From positions 3,561,333 through 3,625,332 of the forward strand of contig JABBOT010000022.1 in NCBI GenBank assembly GCA_016165875.1: a DNA stretch of 64,000 nucleotides, written 5' to 3'. Positions 11,101 to 23,100 of this stretch are shown here, in pieces (the stretch's first letter is position 1; the number at the start of each line of letters is the position of its first letter). A model generated the notes under the pieces. That model had not been told where the DNA came from. It searched no databases and worked only from the letters and a program-made list of their open reading frames with translations. Source of the stretch: Acanthopleura granulata. Lineage: Eukaryota; Mollusca; Polyplacophora; Chitonida; Chitonidae. The position numbers and the translations under genes were made by a program.

Positions 11101-14100
11101 CTCATTTTTGTTCTGAGGAGACGGGAACAGATGCAGCGGAATTCTTACCTGTACCAAACATGACAGGGCAAAGTTTCAATGCAGTTGTCAGTGCCACTGT
11201 CTCATTGGATGAATTTTACATCCAACCTGCCGAGTCACAGAAGGACCTTGACAGTATGACAGAGTTGATGAGACAGTATGCAAATGGAGGGAGCAAACAA
11301 TTGCAATGTGCTAAAGTAGGTCAGATTTGTGCAGTGAAATACACAGAGGACCAAGCCTGGTATCGTGGAAAGATTACTGCTGTCAGTGGCAACATGGTCC
11401 ATGCTCTTTTTGTAGATTATGGCAATTCTGAAGACGTACCTCTGACAGACACCAGGAAAATTGTCCCTTCAGTGCTGGAGATCCCCCCGCTGGCATACCC
11501 ATGTAGACTGGCTGATGTGAAGGCCCCTGTAGGAGGCTGGAACAGTGAAGCACTGGCGTATTTTGAAGACCTAGTCAGGGACAAGGAGCTGGTTTGTAAA
11601 TTCATCACCAAGAACACTGTGAAGATGAAAACGCCCAATGGAGACGTTGGCAGTTTGCTTGTGGAAACTGGCCATGCTGAAGGTCTAGAATGCCTGGCTT
11701 CCTCCCCAGTGGTGAGTAAGTACCCTGCCCCCACAGTACCAGGCAACAAAGTATGTGGATATATCTCATGTGTGGACAAATCGGGGATGTATGTTCAACC
11801 AATAGCAAACACTGAGCAGTTAGATGAGATCACCAAGGAGTTGCAAAGACTATCGGGGGCACTGGAACAAGAACCAGGACTGAGCAGCGTTCAACTCAAT
11901 CAGGCTTGCTGTGCAAAGTTTTCTGAAGATGACAGCTGGTACAGAGGCGAAGTTGTTGATTTAAAAGGCAAGAAGGTTACCGTACGATTTGTAGACTTTG
12001 GTAATTGTGAAGTCTTCGATTTGGCTGTCCTGAAAAATCTACCAGAGACTCTTGCCAAGCAGGCACCCTTGGCATTACATTGCTGTCCAAATGGAAAGGC
12101 ATCATTGGCACCACCAGAAGTTGAGAAACTTCTACAGGATACTCAAGACAAAGAAATTACCATCAAGTTTGTGACAAATACAGCTCCATTTGTTGTCAGG
12201 TTGATGAGTGAGAATGGTTCGGATAGTCTTCAAGATGAGGATGCTGAGTCATCAACCAGAGTAGAAACTGCCAGCAATGACAGTTTACCTAAACCTCAGC
12301 TCACTCCAGGTGTCCTTGAGGGCTATGTTACACATGTGGATACCACAGGGCTGCTCTTTGTACAGAAACACGGCAATGAAGGCCCATTGGCTGAGCTATC
12401 TCAAAAGTTGCAGGTGTATGATGCAGAATTCACAGCTGGGAAATTCCGACTCGATGATCCCAAAGTTGGAGACAAATGCTGTGCTAGGTTTTCTAAAGAC
12501 AAAGCCTGGTACAGAGTGGAGGTATTAAAGATAAATCCTGAGAAAACTACCGTACGGTTCATTGACTTTGGAAACTTCTATTCAGTTTTATCTGTTTCGG
12601 AACTTAGAAAAATTCCAGCAGAATTAAGGAGTATTCCTCCATTTTGTATTCAGTTTAAAGTGCTTTCCTCGCAATCACCAGAGCAGATATCTGAAGTCAT
12701 GCAGTTTGTGGATGGAAAATGTTTCAAATTCGAAATTACCTCTACAGTAGAACCACTTGATTTGAAATTGAAATGTCAAGATGGATTGCACCTTATGAAA
12801 CTGCTTCAGGTACCTGCAACACATGCTGAGCCTACAAGAAGCACCAGGCAATCCTTCCCCAGCACAATACTGCCACAGGGCAAGGCTTCGGCGTACGTTA
12901 CTGAGGTGGAACCTTCTGGGGATGTCTTTGTCCAGCTTGTAAGGGATGAAGAAAAGCTGATGTCACTGGCTGACAGGCTGCAGGAGCTGGTGGAGGGTTC
13001 GTCTTCCCTCAAGACCGTGTCCCCAGGGGTAGTCTGCTGTGCAAAGTTCTCCCAAGATGAAATGTGGTACCGAGCTGTGGTCGTCTCGTCTGACTCGCCC
13101 AGGGTCAAAGTTCGCTTCCTCGACTACGGCAATCTGGATGAGGTAGATGGGAATTCCCTGAAAGCCGTCCCCGAAGAGATGCTGAAAGAACAGTTCTATT
13201 GTTTAACCTGTAGGATAGTCGGATGTAGTGAACTTTGTGAAGAGGATGTGGCCTACCTGGTCGAACAGACCACGGACAAAATTGTCTCTGTGGAATTTGT
13301 GAGCAAAGAAGAGCCATATCAGATTAACCTGACATCAGAAGAAGGTGAGGATCTGGGGGCTAAATTAAAACTGTCTGCAAAGTCAGCTGATGAGGCCCCA
13401 GAAAAAGTAAATCAACGAAACAAGTCTTCGAGTCTGTCATTTGAGGTGGAAAACCGAACCAGTTACAGAAAGCAGAATGTACCCAAGGGAGAAAAACTAG
13501 CATATGTTACCCATGTAGATGATTCAGGGTTGTTCTACCTCCAACTGGAAGATGATACGGCCAAGATTGACTCCTTGTCTGAGAAACTGATGGACTTGGC
13601 GAGTGAGTTGGAAGAAGATAATCAGCCGTTGGAGAAAGTTGATCCAGGATCCATTTGCTGTTGTAAATTCTCAGAGGACGGACTGTGGTATCGGGCCTGT
13701 GTCATCAGTGAGGTGCCTCCCAGGGTTCACGTTCGTTTCATTGATTATGGCAACGAGGACAGAGTGCCGCAAAAGGAAATATACACTCTACCCCAGGCCC
13801 TGCAGTCACAACCTCCACTCAGCTTTACCTGCAGACTTCAGGGGGTCCAGCTAACCCCCCACCAGGTGGCCAAGCTACGGGAAATCGTTGGAGAGGCTGT
13901 CAGTGTCATCTTCCTGACCTCCACTGACCCCTACGAAGTGACTGTGACTAACTCTGAAGGCAAGCTCATTCAGACACTGCTGGGTCCTGCCATTGACCAT
14001 GTGGCAGCCATTGTGGACAGGCTTGTGGCAGACAGCTTGGCAGAGTCCTCAGCAAAAGGTACGAAGGTCTCCAAATGACTTGTATAGAGTCAAATTATGG

Positions 14101-17100
14101 TGCAAAGTTACGTTTTGAAAATAGTTTAATTTGGTATGTAAATGTATTTTCTGTCCAGCTGATTATTTTGTGAACAGTCCTTCTGCTGATTGATGCATTA
14201 CCATATATCCACTAAACAATTCCTGTTGACATGGTTTCAAATAGGATAAGGGGTATCAGTGAAAGTATCACTTTTTCCTATGTCTTACATGTTAATTTCC
14301 TACAAATTGTGTGCCTCAAAAAAATATTCTGCACCCCTCCAGAACTCCACTGCACTCCATATTAAGTTCTCTCAAATTTGAAAATGTTATTATGTATACT
14401 CAGAATTTCCTTTGAGTTATATCTTCTGACTTTATTGCACAGGAACTGCTATGAAGTTTCCCAAAGACACCTTATCTTGTCTGTATTACTGATCACATTT
14501 TCTTCTGCTTTCAGAACAAAAATTGGCATATACAGAGCATTCCTTGAAGGTGGGAAGTCGTGAGGAGATGTATGTGAGCTATGCTGTCTCACTTGATCAG
14601 TTCTGGTGTCAGTCAGCAGCCTCAGAGAAGGAGCTTGCTGAGCTGATGGATCTGATTGCTGACCACTGTGGACAGCTGACTGAGGCAGAGAGGGGGGTGA
14701 CGTGCTCCCCTGACCAGCCCTGCCTAGCCAGATTCAGCCAGGATGAGGGATGGTACAGGGCTAAGGTGGTGGCTGCACGAGACTCGGGGGTGGAGGTGTT
14801 CTTTGTGGACTACGGAAACACAGCCATAGTCCCTGAGGCTGACCTTGTGTTCATGAAGCCAGAGTATATGGCTTTACCAGCCCAAGCTGTGCAGTGTAGA
14901 CTGTTCAGAGAGCAGTCTGTAAGTTGGGGACTTATTGCTGTGGATAAGTTTGCCGATTTGACAGCTGAAAAGAAGCTACTGGCTGAAGTGATGGGTTGTG
15001 ATAACACGGACTCGGGCATGGTGTATACTGTACTGCTTAGAGATATGGGTGTGGATTTGAGCAACCAGTTAGCCACATCCGAGGAGTGTACAAAGCTGGA
15101 GAGTGGGTTACGTCAGGTTCTGGTCAGCGACACAGAATCTACAGGGCTTACCGACTCGCTCAAAGTCCAAGTGTCTGATTCTCCTTCCTTGTCAGAGACT
15201 ATAGAAAATACAGAGGTGCCGTCAGTGAGCGGCAGTGCAACTGTAACCAGCGATGTCTTCACCCAGATCCACCTGACTGAGGGTTCGCGTGTTGAGGTGA
15301 CTGTCTGCCACTCCAGGTCGCCTAGCCAATTTTGGATCAACCTCAGGTCGAACTCTAACCAGCTCAAGTCCATGATGGATGTTTTCAATGAGGCCATGGC
15401 GTCCACACTTCCTGACGACCAACCCTTGGCTGTCAGTCAACCCTGCGCGGCACTGTCTGCAGAAGACGAAATGTGGTATCGGGGTGAGGTGAGGGAAATA
15501 GACCCTGCCTTGAACTTGATTGATGTGTTCTTTGTGGACTTTGGCTACACAGAAGGCGTGGATAAGACCAATGTTCGCCCAATTCCTCCAGAGTTCCTGG
15601 CTCTGCCTGCCCAGGCTGTAGAATGTGGTCTCGGTGAGATCCGCTTCCAGGGCACTTTGTGGACAACGGAAGCAAAAAATCGCTTCAGTGAACTAGTGCT
15701 GGACAAGTAAGTTTGTATATTTTTAAGAGATTGTGATGCAGTTTTTGGTAACGAATCTGGTCAGCAATTTAACTTTAAATATTGTTTTCACTGCTGGACA
15801 GCCTGAAGTATGCTCACTGTTAGAAATATACATGGTTTATTCACATTACAAAATGACAAGGTTCTGATAGTTATAATATTTATTTATTTATTTATTTGAT
15901 TGGTGTTTTTACGCCGTACTCAAGAATATTTCACTTAGATGACGGCGGGATAGTTATAATGCTATTGCAACTAGTGTGAAATCTTGTGCTCAATTGAAAG
16001 AGTTATGCTCACTGTAGCGAATCCGCCTCTGATCAGTGAAGTCATAGGTTCGGCTCATTCTTAATCTTACTGGTTTGATTGGTTGCCCAAATCTGGAGGT
16101 TTGTCCAGGATGTGGCAAAGGCTGGTGCTTTTTTCAAGCACTCTCATTGCAACCTTACTAATGCCTAACGGAAAACATTCTGGAGTATGGTGCGCCAGTC
16201 TGTTAAATAAATAAACACTGTGACAGTAGTAGACAGAAATGACTTGTTGCAACTTCAGAAAACTTTCAGCAAAGCTTGTGTAAGAATTCAGGGTGTTATG
16301 TAATTAAAGGTAAATGGTGACATTCTACTTTTATTATGAGAAAGGTGAAAGTGCGCATATGTGAGTAATTAGAATGGTATACTTGCTACACTGGTTGCCC
16401 TGTTTGTGGTAGTTACTTGCAGATTGTATTAATTTTGCTTTGTGAATTTAATAGAGAGCAGAGTCGAGGCAAAGGTAAGGCCAAGATACTGTGACGTGCT
16501 AATTGCTGCCATTATCCACTTATAATCATTAATGCTATGAAGAACATCCTGTTATCATTCCATTACCAATAACCTGTTCAAGACACTGGTGAATTTGACA
16601 TTTTGTTTTGTATTACTGAAATGTAATTCAATTTCTTTGTATGGTTTCAGGCCATTAATAGCTAACATCGTACTTGTTGGAGAAGAGGAGGACTGCATTG
16701 TCCAGCTGTTAGACATGGGCATCTGTGTAGCTCAGAAGATGATAGAGGAAGGATTAGGGGTCAGTACAGACACACCTGTCCCCACCCCACCTCACTTGAA
16801 GAAGGTCTTCATGGACTCCCCTTGTAGCAGGCAACCCCTGACAGAAGAGACAGAGTCGGCGAGGAACAGTGATGGAGGTGTGTTTGCCACGCCCACAGCT
16901 GTCAAAAGTGATGGAGGTGTGTTTGCCACGCCCACAGCTGTCAAAAGTGGAGGTGTTGAGTAAGTATTGAACTGTGAAATATGACAGTGGGTTCAGTGGG
17001 AAAGTTCAGTGGGTCGTGGCTAAATGATAGAGCTCGTTGCCCTTCAACCACTAGGTTATACAACACTTGGGTTCATTACCATTGTGGCGTGGAATTCACA

Positions 17101-20100
17101 AGGTTCACCTGGTTCCATTGGTCACTGGACCTTGGGTAATAACAGTAACTGTGTGTGTCTTACATGAAGTGTACTTCATTCACATTATATTTTTATGCCA
17201 CACCCACCTTATCATTGTGGACACTCATATGACAACTGACTCTTAATAATTGGAATATCTGCCAATGGGTAGTGGTTTACTCCACTCTCAGAAGATCTCC
17301 AGCTTGCTCATAAGTAAGTCAGACTTTGTATTTTCTTGGCTTTGTGATCAGCATAGGCTGAAGATATAGGTCAAGTACAGGTCATCCAAGTATTAGTAAT
17401 GGTAGACTGTGTTGTCGTGTCTGGTGTCCTCAGCAAGGTATACCAGTGAGCAGCACCATCAGTGTGTCTGCATTGGGACTTGCCTGGAGACATAGGGCTG
17501 TTGCTGGCTCAGATGATTAAAGCGCTGGTTTAAGCGACTGTTAGACTCTTCACTGGGTTGTTTTTTCGAATCCAGCTCTTGGTGGTTTTTGTGCGGCTTT
17601 ACTTTAGGAGATACCTGTCAAAAGGCGATGATTTGCACTGGGCACTTTGGTTTTTCTACAGCTGTAGCCATGACCACCTTCATATAAGTGAAGTGAAAAA
17701 TTTCTGAATAAGATGTTTAAACACCAAGCAAATAAATAAAGAAGAGGCATAGTTGTGAATTGACTGAAATAATATTAACAAACCTGAGCTAAACTGCTTT
17801 TTTTTATCTGCTTTTTTCAAAGGGGGATTCCAACAATCAAGTTGACAGTGGGCGAGGATAGGAGAGTGAGCGTGAGTCACGCTGAGAGCCCGGGGAGGTT
17901 CTGGTGCCAGCTGACATCCCCATTCCCTCAACTGGAGGACCTAATGACCCAGCTACAGGACAGCTACACACAGACCTCTACCCCAATCATTTCTCAGAGA
18001 GTGTGGAAGACCGGCCAACTATGTGTGGTCATGTGCAACGAGGATCAACAGTACTACAGGGCCAAAGTTGTCTCCCTCTCCGAGAAAACAGCAAAGGTCT
18101 TTTATGTGGATTATGGGAATGTGGAAACTGTGCCCTTGTCAGCTCTTCAGCCAATTCGTAAAGATCTGTTGGATTTACCCGCACAAGCCATCCAGTGCTC
18201 GCTTTCACGTGTTGTTCCGGAAAGCAACTCCTGGGAAGACAGCAGCTGTAGGCGGTTCGAAGAGATGATCTATCAGAAAGAGCTTGTCGCCAGCGTGATA
18301 GGGGTTGAGGACGAGGTTGTGTTGGTGGATCTGCTTGATGAGACGGTCAACATCAATGACAGCCTGCTTCATAGTGGATATGCTGTCCCAGCTTCAGGCG
18401 CAGGTCAGGATCTTAATATAGCCCTTCTGGATAGCGTGTGTCACACTCTTAGTGCTTTAGACGTAACCTCCGTGGACAGAGCAGCCCCCAAGAAGCTGTC
18501 AGAATTGCCCTCCCCGATAGCTCGCTCTGAGAGCGAGAATGACTGTGAGCCCGATTTGAAGGACTTCATCTATGATGGTATCCAACTCAATTTGACAGAC
18601 TATTTGAACCTTGAGTTTGAAGAGGGCAGTGAGTTAGAGGTGTTTGTCTGTAACATTACTGACCCCGGGAACTTTGGTGTACAGCTTGTGTGCAGCAGCG
18701 CTGACCTAGAAAGCCTGATGGCTGATATAGCTGAGTATGTGACCACCGATGCCACACCCACCACCTCTGAAGACCTCAAAACTGGGTTCCTCTGCTTAGC
18801 TCAGTTCTCTGATGATGATGCTTGGTACAGGGCCAAGATCTCAGATGTAGAAGATGATCAGTACCAGGTAACATGGATTTTAAGGAATGGGAATTTGATC
18901 AAAAGAGTTTAAATCTAGTCCCTGAAAAGTCAAGTTTTACGGTTCTGTGTGTCTTATAGACCTGAAGAATTCAACAAAGTGGAAAAATACCTGGACTGTC
19001 ATTATTATTTGAAAAGTACAAACTATTTCTGTTCAGTTTCATGTTGTCACAAGTGTTGGTTCTGTCCTTGAAACTTGATCAGTCTTCCTAAAATGATCGC
19101 AATAAGTACTACATCGGAGCGTATGTAAGATTTTCATTTGCTGTATAGCCCAATCCACGTAGTAGTTGAAAGGAAAGCACCTCTAACAGTGAGTGTGCAT
19201 GCTGTATTATTGTTTTAGGTGTTATATGTGGATTATGGGAACAGTGAGTCACGGCCAGAATCCAAGATCCGCTCCCTTCCAGACACAATGCTGAGTCTGC
19301 CTGTACAGTACATCCCTTGTTGCCTGGCTGACATCTGGTCAGACGGGGAGAGCTGGTTAGCTGATACCACAGCCTTCTTCAAAGGTAACTACATGTGACG
19401 TCGCTGTAATCTGCAAGTATGAGCTGTCCCAATGAAAACCATTAGTGCGATGTAAATCCTGCAAATGATTTTTCTTGGACATGTGTCAGTAGCACACCTG
19501 GGTTTTCAGTTTTCAGGAGTGTGATGGTGTGGAGGAATCATATCATCATATTAAGTATATAGTATGTCACCTGTATAATTTCCTGGAATATTTCACCAAC
19601 TAATCACTGTACTGAGTGGCTGAAAATGTCTGTGAAATTCTCATGTGATTTATATTACCTATAGAACTCACAATTTCCCCGAGGACCCATCGGCCTTCTC
19701 TTCTAAAGTTCATACCGAAGGACGATCAGTTTGTGAAAAAAGTTATTACATTGCAGGTGATTTACTGTGTGTTCTTCTGTGTTATAATTTTGAGCATAGT
19801 TACTCTGTTACACTGTCCAAATCCCAGCAGATTTCACTGGGAAATTTTAGTTGTAATGTCAGTTTAATACGTCTGTTCTTCTTTCAGATATGTGCGAGGA
19901 TAAAACCCTGAAAGCCCGGGTCAGTAAGAAGGAGAATGGACTGTACCATGTGTACTTGTTTGATGAAGAGGACCACACGGGCTGGTCACTGAACAGGTAC
20001 CTACTGTCCAAAGGCGTTCAGCTGATCCCAGGCTCCGAACTGGACATAGAGCTAGAGATGGAGGACAGTTTGCAGCCCGATCTGGGTAAGGAAAACTCTC

Positions 20101-23100
20101 TGGGGTAACCACAGTTATATACCTGTCTCTGCATTGGATATTTCATCAAACAGACACAAACAAATTTGCTTAAGCTCTGACATCCCGCCTGTGTTTTCTT
20201 TTTCTAATTTTCAGTTGCAGTATGAAATATTTGGATTTTAGGAATAATGCACGTAATCAATTTACACATATATGTCAATGTAATTGTAGTAAACATATGT
20301 TATTTAATAATTTAATGTATTAATCCCTGGAAAAGGTCATGGAAGAGTCGTGCTGTTTGTTTTGTTACTCTGATCTCCACATCCCCTGCATTTTGTTGCA
20401 TATAATAATCTGAAGTTCAAAACTGCTGTTTTTGTTCAATTTCTTTGTATCTTTTTGAATTACAGAGGGATCATTCCATGATATGTCTATCACAAAGGAA
20501 AGTTCATTCTATGACTGTGAAAATGGTAAGGTTAATATTTACCGGTGATTTTGTAAGTCATATCTTGCAGAGTAATATTATTTGTTGATATTACATTTTT
20601 ATCGTTTTCTAACCAGTTCACTTGTTTGCTGTTGCATTAACCGTTTACGTATTTCCAACTTGTAGAGCCTGAAACAGAGAATGAAAACATAAGCAACACA
20701 GAAAAGACCCCGAAAGGTACATTTACTTACACATTTACATAATGTAGATGAGGTGGTGTCTTTGGGAACGGCAGTGTCTGTGACTTTCATTTTTAAGTTG
20801 CCTCAAACCTGAAATGTTCAGAGAAGAGGGTTGCAAGAAATGTTTCATGTTCACAGAAAATAATAGCTTGACACTGACTAATAATAAATGGGGAGCTCAT
20901 AGATGTCAAAAATATTTTGAACCTGAGCTGTTTAGTTTAGGGCTCATTTTTGCCTGTGCGGTGATGTCTCCCAACTTGGTACTCCTATATTGCAAGAACT
21001 GAGTCTCCATTGCACAGGGAAAGGAACATGTACCGCATTGCTTGTAAATTCATATCACAATACAAAAATTTGCTTTTGGAATTTGGACACCTTTTGAGGA
21101 AAAAAATAACTAAGGAATTGTTACTTTTGTTTTGAAACAGTTGTGGACAAGATTGCCTCAGAAATGTTCTTGATAGAGGAGCAAGAAAGTACAGAGAATA
21201 ATAAACCACATGAAATCAAAACCACTTGACAATTGATCAATTATTTTTCAAGAATTAATTTACCCCAACACTAACCTGATAAACATATAAATGAACACCA
21301 GATTGATGAAAAGATTAATTGATTTAAAGAAACCATGCAGATAAAAAAAATAATGGCGTAAATCCTATGGAAGTTTTTGAATTTTGATATTTAAGATTTA
21401 TTTGGGAACAGTGACTTGATCTTGATGATAGTGTTGATTGAATGGTTATTAGGGCTTGTTGGCTTTCAGGCTGACCATACGATTACACTTTGTTATTGAT
21501 GAAGTCAGAAACAAGGACAAGAGGGTCATTGTTGTGGATGTTAATCAGGAAACAACAGGTGTAATTAGCACACAATGTGGTTCATATCAAACAGGCTTTA
21601 AAGCCTTTGTGAAATATTTACCTGTTACTGCAAGTTAATGTATGGATTAGGTCTATTGGGTTGATCCGCGGGGCGATATTTCTTCGGGCGATATTTGTGT
21701 TATACAGTGCGAGCACCAGTAGGACAGTCCTGTTTTCATGTTGATGCAGATTTCCGTATCTGTTACAGGAATCATATGGCTGAATGCTGAATCTCTGTAG
21801 GTCAAAATGTGGAAGGCGCATTTTGCCAATTTCGCTACGTATGAAATAGCAGTTTTTTGATGATACGGAATTGTTTCAAGTGCCGCCAGTTTCATTCATA
21901 GTAAAATGCGTATTAAGAGATGGTGATTGGTCGAGTTTTTGTTGAAAACAAAGTTTCTTTATGTTAGACTGCAAAACACCTTAAATATGGTGAAGAGAAT
22001 GTGAGGAAAAAATAAAAGCCATTGTTTCACAACAGTTAAACAAGTTGGAACGGTTTGGAGACATGGGACAGATAGGGAGAGTTCCCTGTGCCCGAAACCA
22101 AATTTTTGGCAATTTTTCAACGACCTCTTTCTCTTTTCTTTGATCTGCTAGCAAGAAAAGCTTATACTGAGGTTATTGAAGTATTGAACTTTTGAAGGTT
22201 TAAAAAAATCCATTCAGTTAAATTAGCTAGAATAATCCATTCATTTTAATAAGTCGGGAAATTTCTGTTAATTGAAACTTTGGAATTGTAGAAACAGAGA
22301 GCGCTGAAGAACCCATAAACATGGCAGTTTGCAAGGAGTTGTCAGGTAAAGGATCATGTGACAGTGGGTGGTGAAGTCATTGATTATATTTAATATTTGA
22401 ACTGACCAGACTTATATTCAGGTACTGTAGTACGTGTCGCATGTAAAGGAAATTATACTTTTACCATTTGATCCAAGATTTAATTGTATCATTGCTGGAA
22501 AACCTGCTTCAAGTTCCACTCAAATCACACCATTGTTATTACTTCACATGCTCTGCACAATTCATGAATTGGTGCTGGGTTTTTATGTGTGATGTTGTTG
22601 ACGTGTATTTTACAAATGTATTCATGTGACCTTTCTTAGAAAAAGATTTCACTCTTGAACCTTTCTCAAACATTCAAAACTTTGATTTAACAAATTCCTA
22701 ATTGATTCAACAGATTTAGTACTATTGTGCAATTTATAAGTGACCCTTCCTGCCAATCCTCCTTCCTTGACCCCTGCAGAATCAGTTGCTTTACAAACAA
22801 TTTACTTTAATCTTATTTACTTAAAGACAAGAATGTACATTTTATCCAAAATTTTGACTTTTAGGTTATTTGATGGAAAATTTTGCTTGTCTGTATAATT
22901 AACAAAATGCTTAAATCCCTCTTATCTGTTAGAATTGTACTCATTGGAAGCCTGGTTCTTGCACATCAGGTGGTGCTAGGTGCCGAGGGTGCCAGGTGCT
23001 GAGGGTGCCAGGCGCCGAGGGTGCCAGGCGCCGAGGGTGCCAGGTGCTGAGGGTGCCAGGCCTTGCTGACTGGAGTGTTGTCAAGGCTTTGATTAACATG

